A DNA stretch of 64,000 nt from Hyphomicrobiales bacterium (GTDB lineage Bacteria; Pseudomonadota; Alphaproteobacteria; Rhizobiales; Rhizobiaceae). Below the pieces are notes generated by a model. The model ran no database searches and was not told where the DNA came from. It saw nothing but the letters and a program-made list of their open reading frames with translations. The stretch's first letter is position 1. Every line of letters begins with the position of its first letter. Below are positions 32,734-41,676 of the stretch, one piece after another. The stretch is from assembly GCA_900469475.1 (NCBI GenBank), contig UBXG01000022.1:1-64000 (forward strand). The letters are read 5' to 3'. Both the position numbers and the translations under genes were made by a program.

Positions 32734-34326
32734 TCAGTAACCGAGGGCACAACCGTCTTTTCTATGATCGGAAGCGCCCAACAAGGTGCTATTTTGATCA
32801 TCGATCCAGATCGCCTGCGCACCGCCGATCGCCCATTTTGGAGCGACAACCTTAAAACCGCGAGCTTCCAGATCGTTGCCAATCGCGTCTCGAAGCAGCG
32901 CCTCCGTCTCAACCGTGGCCGTGCCCGGAAGCGGGAACAGACGCGGAAGATCGACTGCGCTTTGAATATCGAGGTCGTAGTCAAAAAGCTTGGAAAGGAA
33001 TTGGGCGTGACCCATTGCCTGGTAATGCCCTCCCATGACGCCGAATGAGAGCACGGATTTTCCAGCGCGCGTCACCAGTCCCGGAATGATTGTGTGCATT
33101 GGCCTTTTGAGCGGACCTATCGCGTTCGGATGCCCCTCTTTCACGACGAAACTCTGGCCGCGATTGTGAAACAAGACGCCCGACTTCGGAGCCATCAGGC
33201 CGCTTCCGTAAGGATGGAAGATCGAATTGATGAAGCTCGCGACATTTCGGTCCTTATCGACCACCGAAATGTAAACCGTATCCGAATGCTCGACACCGTC
33301 GATAATCGCTCCGGCATCGACCGCTTTTTGCAGATTTATTTTGGCAGCAAGATTATCAACGAACTGATCGGACAAAAGGTGTTCAACCGGGACAAGCGAC
33401 GTTTCCGGCTCGGCCAACCATCGATCGCGTGCCGCATAGGCAAGCCTCGTTGCCTCCACCTCGATGTGCAGATTATCGGCGCTCAGCGGATCGCCTTTGC
33501 GCTCAAATCGCTCCAGAATCCTGAGGATCATGAGCGCGATGATACCTTGACCGTTGGGCGGGCATTCATGCACAGTCCATCCTCGGTAGGTCGCACTGAT
33601 TGGTTTCACATATTCACCGGCAGCAGAGGCAAAGTCCCCCGCCGTATGCAAACCGCCCAAAGACTGCAGCTTGGCCAGCATATCCTCGGCGACTGGGCCG
33701 CGATAGAACCCGTCACGACCCGAGATCCCGATCGCTTCCAGCGTTTGCGCGAGTTCAGGCTGACGATGGACCGATCCGACCGCGGGAACCTGGTCGTCGG
33801 CCAAAAAGATGCGACGGGTGGACGGATCACGTAGCAGCAAGTCTCGCTGGTTTGAAATGTCGGCCGCCACCCTCGGTGTGATCCCATAACCGTCTCGGGC
33901 CAGCGAGATTGCGGGGGCAAGTATCTCCGTAATCGGCATCCTGCCGTGGTCGGCGACCAGGCGTGTCCATGCATCCACCGCGCCTGGAATTGTCACGGCA
34001 TGGGGCGATGACCGGTCAATGGCGGTAATGCCGTTATCCTTGTACCATTCGTATTTCGCCGCGGCGGGCGTCCGTCCAGATCCGTTGTAGGCCACGACCT
34101 GGTCGCCGCCGTTTGCCGTCAGCAGCGCGAAGCAGTCACCACCCACGCCGGTGGACCCAGCCTCAACCACGCACTGGACGGCGCAGGCACCGACGGCGGC
34201 ATCGATGGCCCTGCCACCGCTCTTCAGTATCTCGATCGCAGTCATGGTCGCCATCGGATGGGATGTCGCCGCCATCCCATTGCGCCCGACGGCGATCGAT
34301 CTTCCCGGCGTTTCGAAATTGCGCAT
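32734..34326 (-). CDS. Gamma-glutamyltransferase-family Ntn hydrolase, no signal peptide
   Basis: Started at ATG 34326 (GAGGAA nine bases upstream) the protein has 530 residues. It has the GGT layout: AIDAAVGACAVQCVVE, GVGGDCFAL, ECPPNGQGIIAL and the autoprocessing nucleophile Thr350 in EHSDTVYISVVD, followed by the small subunit with GVMGGHYQAMGH. Most bacterial GGTs are exported, but this one has no signal peptide and should be cytoplasmic. Such enzymes cleave gamma-glutamyl amides or related acyl bonds. In a catabolic operon it may release an amine from a gamma-glutamyl conjugate. Confidence 0.88.
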   Translation of the reverse strand: MRNFETPGRSIAVGRNGMAATSHPMATMTAIEILKSGGRAIDAAVGACAVQCVVEAGSTGVGGDCFALLTANGGDQVVAYNGSGRTPAAAKYEWYKDNGITAIDRSSPHAVTIPGAVDAWTRLVADHGRMPITEILAPAISLARDGYGITPRVAADISNQRDLLLRDPSTRRIFLADDQVPAVGSVHRQPELAQTLEAIGISGRDGFYRGPVAEDMLAKLQSLGGLHTAGDFASAAGEYVKPISATYRGWTVHECPPNGQGIIALMILRILERFERKGDPLSADNLHIEVEATRLAYAARDRWLAEPETSLVPVEHLLSDQFVDNLAAKINLQKAVDAGAIIDGVEHSDTVYISVVDKDRNVASFINSIFHPYGSGLMAPKSGVLFHNRGQSFVVKEGHPNAIGPLKRPMHTIIPGLVTRAGKSVLSFGVMGGHYQAMGHAQFLSKLFDYDLDIQSAVDLPRLFPLPGTATVETEALLRDAIGNDLEARGFKVVAPKWAIGGAQAIWIDDQNSTLLGASDHRKDGCALGY

Positions 34327-34339
34327 CTTCAATCGTTCC

Positions 34340-35722
34340 TCAGTACAATCCACTCGCCCTGGCCCAGGCATAAGTGTCATCCAGCGCGCGGGCGGAGCGG
34401 TCGAACAATTCGTTGATCTGCGCCTCGGTGATGATCAGCGGCGGACACAGCGAATAATTGTCGCCCAGCGCACGGGTGATGACACCGTGGGCCTGTGCTC
34501 TTCGTCCGGCGTGGATAGCAATGCCATGGGCTGGATTGAACGCTTCCTTCGCCTCCTTGTTGCGAACGAGTTCAAGCGTTCCGATCAGACCGCGACCACG
34601 GGCGTTGCCAACGAGCGGATGCGCGCTCAGATCATTCAGTCGGCGCTGAAACAGCGGCGCCACGTCCTGGACATGGCCGACTATGTCGCGCTCCTCGTAT
34701 ATCCTGAGGGTTTCCAGCGCGACGGCCGTGGCGACTGGGTGGCCGCCATAGGTGAAGCCATGCCCGAAGGTTCCGATCTTCTCGCTTTCCAAAACGACCG
34801 CAGAGTGGATCTTTTCATTGATCATCAGTGCCGAGATCGGCTGGTAAGCTGCCGAAAGCTGCTTTGCCATCACGATCATATCGGGTTGCAGCCCGAAGCT
34901 TTCGGAACCGAACATCGTGCCAAGCCTGCCGAAGCCGCAGATCACCTCGTCTGCAATTAGCAGCACATCATATTTCCTCAGGATCGCCTGAATTTTCTCG
35001 TAGTAGGTTGGCGGCGGGACGATGCAGCCGCCCGATGCCATAAGTGGCTCGGCGAAGAACGCACCGATTGTTTCCGGGCCTTCCGCAAGGATCAGCCTCT
35101 CGAGCGAATCCGCGCAACGTGTGGCAAATTCCTCTTCCGTCTCACCTGGTTGACCGTAACGATAGAATTCCGGGCAGTCCGTATGCAGGACGCGGGCGAT
35201 CGGCAAGTCGAAATCACGGTGATTATTAGGGAGGCCCGTCAGGCTTGCCGAGGCTATGGTCACGCCATGATAGGCACGCATACGCGAGATGATCTTTTTC
35301 TTTTCCGGCATGCCGATCGCATTGTGATAATACCAGACAAGTTTCATAGCCGTGTCATTGGCCTCGGAACCCGAATTGGCGAAGAACACCTTCGACATCG
35401 GGACAGGCGAAAGCTGAATGAGTCTGTCGGCCAGTTCGATGGCCGTCTCATGCGATTTACCGCCGAAGCTGTGATAGAACGGCAATTCCTTCATTTGCCG
35501 GATTGCGGCATCGACCAGCCGCTGTTCGCTGAAGCCGAGCGACGCGCAAAACAGCCCCCCAAGACCTTCGATGTACTTATTGCCCTCGCTGTCGATGACA
35601 TGGATCCCCTCACCCCTTGCAATCACCAGCGGACCGTCCTTCAAATGTTGCGAGGCGTTGGTATAGGGGTGAAGAACAAAGGCAGTGTCCCGGGCTTCAA
35701 GGGAATTGAGAAGGATAGTCAC
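34340..35722 (-). CDS. Class III omega-aminotransferase (SpuC-like)
   Basis: The frame is open to 35803, but GTG 35722 with GGAGAG five bases upstream fits the family; the product has 460 residues. Landmarks are VLHPYTNASQ, NSGSEANDTAMKLV, AYHGVTIASASLTGL, LIADEVICGFGRLG, the PLP lysine in VMAKQLSAAYQPISA and FTYGGHPVATAVAL. It belongs to the putrescine/beta-alanine:pyruvate aminotransferase group, which moves a terminal amino group to pyruvate. In this operon it may deaminate putrescine-like products of the ureohydrolase. It stops 13 bases before the GGT start. Confidence 0.88.
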   Translation of the reverse strand: MTILLNSLEARDTAFVLHPYTNASQHLKDGPLVIARGEGIHVIDSEGNKYIEGLGGLFCASLGFSEQRLVDAAIRQMKELPFYHSFGGKSHETAIELADRLIQLSPVPMSKVFFANSGSEANDTAMKLVWYYHNAIGMPEKKKIISRMRAYHGVTIASASLTGLPNNHRDFDLPIARVLHTDCPEFYRYGQPGETEEEFATRCADSLERLILAEGPETIGAFFAEPLMASGGCIVPPPTYYEKIQAILRKYDVLLIADEVICGFGRLGTMFGSESFGLQPDMIVMAKQLSAAYQPISALMINEKIHSAVVLESEKIGTFGHGFTYGGHPVATAVALETLRIYEERDIVGHVQDVAPLFQRRLNDLSAHPLVGNARGRGLIGTLELVRNKEAKEAFNPAHGIAIHAGRRAQAHGVITRALGDNYSLCPPLIITEAQINELFDRSARALDDTYAWARASGLY

Positions 35723-35843
35723 AACGGCTCTCCAAATGAGGTGCTTTCGATAGCGACGCTTGGCAAAGCTTCGCCGGTCAGCCGATGAAACCTTTTGGTA
35801 CACCGGCTGCCATTTTTGTCGGGGTGAGAATTTCAGCGCTCAA

Positions 35844-36686
35844 TCAATCAAGATTTGTCTTGATCCATTTCTGCGCAAGCTTGTTGATTGTACCGTCCGC
35901 CTTGGCTGATTTGATCGCCGCATCGAACATGGACTTCAGGACCGTATCGTCCTTGCGAAGTCCCGCAGCGATACCCTGCCCGAAGACGCCGCCTTTGAAG
36001 GTCGGACCGGCTATCGTGTAGTCTTTGAAATCATCCTTTCGAAGCGTTGCGGTCAGCGATGTCTTCTGCGCGACGACTGCGTCGATGCGGCCGGCCTGGA
36101 GATCCAGATCATGCTGCTCGACGGTTTTATATTCTCTTGGATCGACGACGCCCTTGAAGTAGGTGTCGAGGAACACTGCGTTCGCCGTCGATACCTGGGC
36201 GCCGACCGCCTTGCCCTTGAGGGCGTCTCGAAGCGGCTGCAATTCCTGCTCGACCTTCGCTTTGTCTCCGGCAAGATCGACCGTGGTCCCGGTACCTGGC
36301 AGATTTGCAAGCGGACCGGTCTTGTCGACCATGAAGGCCGCTGCAGTCGGGGCATAGGGCTCGCTGAAGGAAATGACGGCAAGGCGCTTTTCGGTAACGA
36401 TCATCGAGGCCATGATGGCATCGAATTTTTTCGCATTGAGCGACGGAATGAGACCGTCCCAATCCTGGGCGACGATCGTGCACTTGATCTTCATGCGGGC
36501 GCAAAGGTCGTTGGCAAGATCGATCTCGAACCCGGCAAGCTTGCCATCAGGCCCGGTGAAGTTCCACGGTTCGTACGCGCCTTCAGTCGCAATGGTAATT
36601 TCGGTTGGCTTTGTCTCGGCGGTGGCAGCGCCAGCAAAGGCGACACCCAGCAAAACGGACGTCAGCAAGAGTTTTGGTAATTGCAT
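35844..36686 (-). CDS. Periplasmic binding protein of a polar amino-acid ABC transporter
   Basis: The 280-residue protein has a signal peptide (VLLGVAFAGAATA, cut near residue 23) and the family-3 solute-binding fold: ITIATEGAYEPWNFTGPDGKL, GFEIDLANDLC, AQDWDGLIPSL, FDAIMASMIVTEKR and FDAAIKSAKADGTINKL. This is the lysine-arginine-ornithine/octopine group, which prefers cationic amino acids. Its permeases and ATPase are encoded in the divergent operon across the regulator, so both operons serve one transport-catabolism system. Confidence 0.92.
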   Translation of the reverse strand: MQLPKLLLTSVLLGVAFAGAATAETKPTEITIATEGAYEPWNFTGPDGKLAGFEIDLANDLCARMKIKCTIVAQDWDGLIPSLNAKKFDAIMASMIVTEKRLAVISFSEPYAPTAAAFMVDKTGPLANLPGTGTTVDLAGDKAKVEQELQPLRDALKGKAVGAQVSTANAVFLDTYFKGVVDPREYKTVEQHDLDLQAGRIDAVVAQKTSLTATLRKDDFKDYTIAGPTFKGGVFGQGIAAGLRKDDTVLKSMFDAAIKSAKADGTINKLAQKWIKTNLD

Positions 36687-36764
36687 GTTGCATTCCCCTT
36701 TTTGTTACCCCTGTCCTTTTGTGGACAGGGCGATTGCAGCATTCACAACGCCCAACCTCAGTCG

Positions 36765-37811
36765 CTAGGACGCGCGAATCTTGATTGCCTCCACCGTCAG
36801 GCAGAGGAGTTCGAATAAAACCTGCGCCGCGATTTGCGCCGTGTTCGTTGTCGGATCGTACTGCGGAGCGACTTCGACGACGTCGCCGCCGACGATGTTT
36901 AATCCCGCAAGACCTCGCAGGATGCCCAGCGCCTGGGCGGAAGTCAGCCCACCGACTTCAGGCGTTCCCGTACCGGGCGCAAATGCCGGATCGAGAGAAT
37001 CGATGTCGAAACTGATATAGGTCGGACCCGAGCCGACGATTTCTCTCGCCCTTGCGATGACTGCCCCTATGCCGATATCGCCAACCTCTTCGGCATGAAT
37101 GACGGTCATGCCGGACGCATACGAAAACTCCCATAGATATTCCGAATTTCCTCGAATGCCGATCTGAACCGTCCGCCGCGGATCCAGCACGCCGTCGAGA
37201 ACCGCCTGACGGAAGGGGCCGCCATGATGGAATTTGCACCCCTCAAAGGAGCCGCTGGTATCGCAATGGGCATCGATATGGATCATCCCCACCGATCGAT
37301 CCTTGCCGACGGCCCGGAGAATGGGAAGACCGACCGAGTGGTCGCCGCCGACCGCCAAAGGCACAACGCCCGCCTTGACCACCCCAAGGGCAAATCGCTC
37401 GATATCCTCATGGGATGCAGCGAGATCAAAGCGGCTCCTGAACGGAACATCGCCGACATCGGCGATCCGTGCATGGGCAGTCGGTACGGCGCGCAACACA
37501 TGTTCATAAGGACCGACCCGATCGACATTTCGAACGGCACGCGGCCCGAACCGCGCACCCGATCGGTTCGTCACGCCAAGATCCATCGGTATCCCGAAAA
37601 GCGCGATGTCGATGCCGGTAAAATCGGGTGACGCGTCTGGACGATAAGGAGCCTTCAAAAGCGTTGGCATACCGCAATAGGGAGCCTGACGGCTGTCTCC
37701 ATCCCCGAAGACCAGCTCGGCAACCTTTCGAAACTCCGGATCGAACATCTCGCCGCCCGAAGCGCTCGAAAAGCGCTCACGCAGTTCTTCCAGACTTAGA
37801 ATCTCCGGCAT
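36765..37811 (-). CDS. Ureohydrolase (agmatinase/guanidino-acid hydrolase family)
   Basis: Started at ATG 37811 (GGAGG close upstream) the enzyme has 348 residues. It is an Mn-type ureohydrolase: His158 in AVGGDHSVG, Asp180, His182 and Asp184 in HIDAHCDT, and Asp269/Asp271 in SFDIDSLDP. A 60-residue N-terminal extension makes it longer than typical SpeB agmatinase. The family removes urea from agmatine, guanidinobutyrate, arginine-like compounds or guanidine itself. It is the first gene of the leftward operon, so opening a guanidino group is probably the first step. The exact substrate cannot be read from motifs. Confidence 0.88.
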   Translation of the reverse strand: MPEILSLEELRERFSSASGGEMFDPEFRKVAELVFGDGDSRQAPYCGMPTLLKAPYRPDASPDFTGIDIALFGIPMDLGVTNRSGARFGPRAVRNVDRVGPYEHVLRAVPTAHARIADVGDVPFRSRFDLAASHEDIERFALGVVKAGVVPLAVGGDHSVGLPILRAVGKDRSVGMIHIDAHCDTSGSFEGCKFHHGGPFRQAVLDGVLDPRRTVQIGIRGNSEYLWEFSYASGMTVIHAEEVGDIGIGAVIARAREIVGSGPTYISFDIDSLDPAFAPGTGTPEVGGLTSAQALGILRGLAGLNIVGGDVVEVAPQYDPTTNTAQIAAQVLFELLCLTVEAIKIRAS

Positions 37812-37886
37812 CGGGCCTCCATTTGTCCTGTACCCACAAGCCGCCTCCAAAATGCAGACGAAAGGCCATTGCTTGTTGTAGCCAAC

Positions 37887-37900
37887 ATTGTATACATAAT
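37887..37900. promoter_or_regulatory. GntR/FCD operator candidate
   Basis: ATTGTATACATAAT contains the TGTATACA palindrome and fits the tNGTnnACNa consensus of FadR/VanR-type GntR regulators. It lies in the divergent promoter region, 76 bases from the ureohydrolase start and 90 from the regulator start, and could control both operons. Confidence 0.5.
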
Positions 37901-37989
37901 CGTATTCTCCTTGATCAAGCAAGAGGGAAAAAGTTATGGTGGCACCGACAGGACCCGCTGAACGGGCGAAAACATGGAAAGGGAATTGA

Positions 37990-38688
37990 TTGGCATCGAC
38001 CAAAACGGAACAGCGAGGCTCTCTGCGTGAGAGCACGTACTCACAGCTGAAGGACCTTATCCTCAGCGGCCAACTACGCCCCTCCGAGCGCCTGTCGGAA
38101 AACACGCTTGCGAAACGCTTTGGCGTCAGCCGGACGCCGTTGCGCGAAGCGTTGATGAAGCTTGAAGAGGAAGGGTTGATCGTCGGACAAAGAAACATCG
38201 GATACACGGTCACCGATCTGGACGTCACCAAATTCTGCAATTTGCTGGTTGTTCGCGAGGCGCTCGATGTTTGCGCAGCACAGCTTGCCTGCGAAATGGC
38301 GACCGAAGAAGACCTTGATAGGCTTCGAAGCGTAATCGCCCAGATGATTGAGCTCAAGGAGACGACCAACGAGGCGCCGTCCGACGCCGCCCGCAACCTC
38401 GACCTTGGACTGTACATCCATCGGGTCATTGCGGAATCGACTCGGAACGAGGCTCTCGTAAGGGTAACCGACCAGGTCTACCAGCAGCTTCGGTTGGCCC
38501 TGTGGCTGGAAGTTCTTTGGGTCGATCTCGAGCACACCGATCTCGATGAGCATCGGGCAATTGCGGACGCTATCTGCGCACGCGACCGCGAGGCGGCTGC
38601 AAACGCGGCGCGCGCGCATGTGCAAAGCTCTCTCAAGAACATGTCGAAGCTCCAGCGCATTTGGGCGCATCGGCGAACTGTCGACTGA
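37990..38688 (+). CDS. GntR-family (FCD) transcriptional regulator
   Basis: The 232-residue protein starts at a TTG with AAGGGAA in front. Residues 15-85 form the winged helix (LKDLILSGQLRPSERLSENTLA, VSRTPLREALMKLEEEGL), and the rest is a helical FCD ligand-binding domain with the metal-binding histidines (LGLYIHRVIAE and DEHRAIADAI). FCD regulators usually bind a carboxylate and release the operator. It heads the rightward transport operon and faces the catabolic operon, so it is the probable switch for both. Confidence 0.92.
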   Translation: MASTKTEQRGSLRESTYSQLKDLILSGQLRPSERLSENTLAKRFGVSRTPLREALMKLEEEGLIVGQRNIGYTVTDLDVTKFCNLLVVREALDVCAAQLACEMATEEDLDRLRSVIAQMIELKETTNEAPSDAARNLDLGLYIHRVIAESTRNEALVRVTDQVYQQLRLALWLEVLWVDLEHTDLDEHRAIADAICARDREAAANAARAHVQSSLKNMSKLQRIWAHRRTVD

Positions 38689-38720
38689 GCCAAGCCAAGC
38701 TTTCACAAAGAGGGTCACAT

Positions 38721-39446
38721 ATGGAGCTTATCTATAGTTATCTGGCACTCGTCGGCGCCGGACAGACAGGCTGGGGTCCACTCCTTTTGAGTGCCGCCGC
38801 GATGACAATTGGCGTTTCCGTGTGTGGTTTTCTGGCTGGAACGGTCATCGGCTCCGTTGTTACCTTTATGCAGTTGTCGCCGCACATGGCCGTTCGCTGG
38901 CTTGCCGACTGCTACACCACAATTCTCCGCGGTGTGCCGGATCTTCTGATCATCTATCTTTTCTATTTCGGCGGAAGCTCGCTGCTCGGATCTGTCGGTG
39001 GGCTGTTCGGCTATCATGGATTCATCGGAATGCCCGCTTTCCTAACCGGGACCCTGGCACTTGGCGTCGTCTCGGCCGCCTATCAGGCCGAAGTCTTTCG
39101 TGGCGCCTTCAAATCGGTTGCGCGCGGCGAAATCGAAGCGGCCAGCGCCGTTGGCATGCGGCCGTGGCCCAAGTTCAGGCGCATCATCGCGCCTCTGGTG
39201 CTTCGATACGCCATTCCGGGGCTTGGAAACACCTGGCAACTTGTCCTGAAGGAATCGGCATTGATCTCCGTGACCGGCCTTGTCGAACTCCTCCGGCAAT
39301 CGCAAATCGCCGCCGGGTCCACACGCCGCCCGTTTGAATTCTACCTGACAGCGGTCATCCTTTATCTCGTTATCACCTGGGTCTCCTCAATCCTGTTCAG
39401 GAAAATGGAAGTCCGAACAACCCAAGGGATAAGGAGGGCCTTGTGA
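38721..39446 (+). CDS. Polar amino-acid ABC transporter permease (HisQ/OccQ type)
   Basis: Started at ATG 38721 with GAGGGTCACAT in front, the permease has 241 residues and about five membrane helices. The cytoplasmic EAA loop reads ARGEIEAASAVGMRPWPKFRRIIAP, where the coupling helix contacts the ATPase; the N-terminal signature YTTILRGVPDLLIIYLFYFGG is typical of the His/Glu/Gln/Arg/opine family. Its stop overlaps the second permease start by one base. It should work with the next permease, the ATPase at 40162 and the binding protein at 35844. Confidence 0.93.
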   Translation: MELIYSYLALVGAGQTGWGPLLLSAAAMTIGVSVCGFLAGTVIGSVVTFMQLSPHMAVRWLADCYTTILRGVPDLLIIYLFYFGGSSLLGSVGGLFGYHGFIGMPAFLTGTLALGVVSAAYQAEVFRGAFKSVARGEIEAASAVGMRPWPKFRRIIAPLVLRYAIPGLGNTWQLVLKESALISVTGLVELLRQSQIAAGSTRRPFEFYLTAVILYLVITWVSSILFRKMEVRTTQGIRRAL

Positions 39447-40150
39447 TGGATATTGGCTTCTTGAGGGAAACTCTCCTCACTCTTCTGACCGGTTTGCCAC
39501 TAACCATCGAACTCGCAGTCACATCCATTCTGGCGGGGAGCGTCCTGGCGCTTGTGATCGCGCTCTTTGCGGTGATGGGCGGCACCATCGGCCGGACCTT
39601 AACTCGCGCTTATGTCTTCGTGTTCAGGGGGTCACCTCTCCTTGTCCAAATGTTCCTGATCTACTATGGCCTCGGTCAGTTCCGGCATGGACTGCAGGAT
39701 CTTGGCGTCTGGTGGTTCTTCCGTGAGCCTTATTGGTGCGCCGTACTGGCGTTGACGCTGAACACAGCCGCCTACTGCAGCGAAATCTTTCGAGGCGCCC
39801 TGCAGGCCGTTTCCATGCAACAGGTCGAGGCCGCGCGCGCCTGCGGCATGTCAGGCATCCTGTTGTTTAGACGGATCATTCTTCCGGTCGCCATAAGGCA
39901 CGCATTGCCTGCCTATGGCAATGAGATCATCTTGATGGTCAAGGCAACGGCGCTTGCTTCTGTCATCACCATCATGGAAGTCACCGGTCTCGCGGGAAAA
40001 CTGATCGCGGACAGCTTTCGGGCTTTCGAAATCTTCATCGTTGCAGGGGCGATTTACCTTGCGATCAATTTCGTCGTCACGCGTATGCTCATGGTGGTCG
40101 AATTTTGGCTTTCGCCACATATGCGCATGCCACCCAATCCTACCACTTAA
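39446..40150 (+). CDS. Polar amino-acid ABC transporter permease (HisM/OccM type)
   Basis: The 234-residue permease starts at ATG 39446 with AAGGAGGG seven bases upstream; a GTG three bases earlier is less likely. It has five predicted helices, the signature RAYVFVFRGSPLLVQMFLIYYG and the EAA loop VSMQQVEAARACGMSGILLFRRI, which is the partner of HisM-type subunits. It overlaps the first permease stop by one base and ends 11 bases before the ATPase gene, so the three are one transcript. Confidence 0.93.
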   Translation: MDIGFLRETLLTLLTGLPLTIELAVTSILAGSVLALVIALFAVMGGTIGRTLTRAYVFVFRGSPLLVQMFLIYYGLGQFRHGLQDLGVWWFFREPYWCAVLALTLNTAAYCSEIFRGALQAVSMQQVEAARACGMSGILLFRRIILPVAIRHALPAYGNEIILMVKATALASVITIMEVTGLAGKLIADSFRAFEIFIVAGAIYLAINFVVTRMLMVVEFWLSPHMRMPPNPTT

Positions 40151-40161
40151 CTGGAGTGCGC

Positions 40162-40968
40162 ATGTCCGTCAGGGGAACAATCTTGGTCAGCGATAACATA
40201 CAAAAGAGCGCTGCCGTTTCGGTCAAGGATCTCAGAAAGTGCTTCGGCCCGCTGGAGGTTCTCAAAGGCGTTTCGCTAGAAGCTCACGAAGGCGACGTCA
40301 TATCGATCCTGGGCTCTTCCGGCTCCGGAAAATCGACGATGCTCCGCTGCATCAATATGCTTGAAGTGCCAGACAGTGGCGAGATACGCGTCGGCGGCGA
40401 GATGTTCTCGCTAAAAAAGGGGCGCCACAGGACCGAACCCGCCGACCGCAAACAGGTCGATCGGCTACGCGAACACATCGGCATGGTGTTCCAGAGCTTC
40501 AATCTTTGGTCACACATGACCATATTGGAGAACGTAATCGAAGCGCCGGTACACGTGCAGAAACGCAACCGAGCCGAATGCGTCGCGGAAGCGGAAGCGC
40601 TGCTCGAACGAGTTGGAATCGCCGACAAGCGAAATTTCTATCCAGCGCATCTATCTGGAGGTCAGCAACAACGCGCGGCGATTGCTCGCGCACTTGCGCA
40701 GCGACCGAAGGTCATGCTTTTTGATGAGCCCACCTCTGCGCTTGATCCCGAACTTGTTGGCGAAGTGCTTAAAGTCATGCGGTCGCTTGCCGAAGAAGGT
40801 CGAACCATGCTGGTCGTGACGCACGAGATGGGGTTTGCACGAGACGTTTCCAACAAAATCGTGTTTCTCCACAAGGGGATCATCGAAGAGGCGGGCGAAC
40901 CTGTGGAATTGTTCAAGCATCCAAAATCCGAGCGCTTTCGACAGTTCCTCGCACACGAGCGACGCTGA
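40162..40968 (+). CDS. Polar amino-acid ABC transporter ATPase (HisP/OccP type)
   Basis: Started at ATG 40162 (CTGGAG in front) the ATPase has 268 residues. It shows Walker A GSSGSGKST, Q-loop VFQSFNLW, signature LSGGQQQR, Walker B VMLFDEPTSALDPE and switch histidine VTHEMG, with the extended insertion KQVDRLREHIG of the histidine/octopine group. It energises the permease pair directly upstream. It is the only ABC ATPase in the window and might also serve the ATPase-less transporter at 59.8-62.1 kb. Confidence 0.94.
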   Translation: MSVRGTILVSDNIQKSAAVSVKDLRKCFGPLEVLKGVSLEAHEGDVISILGSSGSGKSTMLRCINMLEVPDSGEIRVGGEMFSLKKGRHRTEPADRKQVDRLREHIGMVFQSFNLWSHMTILENVIEAPVHVQKRNRAECVAEAEALLERVGIADKRNFYPAHLSGGQQQRAAIARALAQRPKVMLFDEPTSALDPELVGEVLKVMRSLAEEGRTMLVVTHEMGFARDVSNKIVFLHKGIIEEAGEPVELFKHPKSERFRQFLAHERR

Positions 40969-41242
40969 GAGGTCCACAACGGATACAGCTTCGGCGATCA
41001 ATAACCGGGGTGTTTCGCCTGAGGCCGCGCGACATACTCTAGAGTCAAGCTGTCACGATCATTGCATAGCCGTAGATCTTCTCTGATGTGAAGGGATTAG
41101 AACCGCTGTTTTCGTGTCGCATCCCACATTATCAATGACTTTGGTATCCGATCCAGCATAGTGCGCGTTATGGAACTAACCAGTTGATATCGTTATTGTC
41201 TTACAGACTTAGATGGCGATTTTATACCCACGTTTCCTAGCG
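40969..41242. other. Intergenic region after the transport operon
   Basis: I see no gene and no clear terminator hairpin here. The sequence becomes AT-rich after 41100. Confidence 0.4.
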
Positions 41243-41416
41243 TTACACCTGCTTCCGGTAGCCTATTTTGACTACAAGCACCACGAGGCGTTGATCCTGC
41301 AATTCGCAGATAATCCGATAATCACCGATACGGTAACGCCACAAATTGCCCAGCTTGGCTCCCTGCAAGGCTTTTCCGGCTTGTCGAGGATCCTCATCCT
41401 TGCAATCGGCGATGCC
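41243..41416 (-). pseudogene. RelE/ParE-type toxin C-terminal remnant
   Basis: The segment reads DEDPRQAGKALQGAKLG, then LWRYRIGDYRIICELQDQ and RLVVLVVKIGYRKQV, which is the C-terminal two thirds of a RelE-type toxin (usually GKPLxGxxxGLWRYRVGDYRxICxI). The N-terminal helix is missing: upstream the frame merges with a ribonuclease H-like fragment. No antitoxin gene is present. It is a remnant. Confidence 0.75.
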
Positions 41417-41676
41417 CCTCCCCCACTCCCTGGATTCGGCTCGCAAGCGCCGCCGCAAAAGAGATGTACGCCGGAAGAGGTATCCGGCGCCTGGTTGACC
41501 TTTTCAGTGGGAGCGATATGTACGCCACGCTTCGAGCGCTTTGCGGCGGACCGAGCCGGGGCGGCTGGCAGCTTTTTGCAGTTGGCCGTTCCGGCTCTGA
41601 TGGTTAAAGGGATCTTCGTGGTGAATATACCCTTCTCGGCGGCCGCCTTCTGAATGAGAAACAGGGTCGACGTCAT
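41412..41676 (-). pseudogene. Ribonuclease HI-like N-terminal remnant fused to the relE fossil
   Basis: From ATG 41676 the frame gives MTSTLFLIQKAAAEKG, a proline/alanine/lysine linker, then VHLFCGGACEPNPGSGGG, closely matching the first strand of RNase HI (VxIFxDGACxxNPGxGG) except that the catalytic aspartate is glycine. Similarity stops exactly where the RelE remnant begins, so a deletion has fused the two. The gene cannot make an active RNase H. Confidence 0.5.

Noticed and set aside
37224..37631. Plus-strand frame opposite the ureohydrolase
   Set aside because: It overlaps the metal-binding region of a convincing ureohydrolase and has no motif of its own.
38074..38718. 214-codon minus-strand frame across the GntR gene
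   Set aside because: It is the antisense of a clear GntR/FCD gene.
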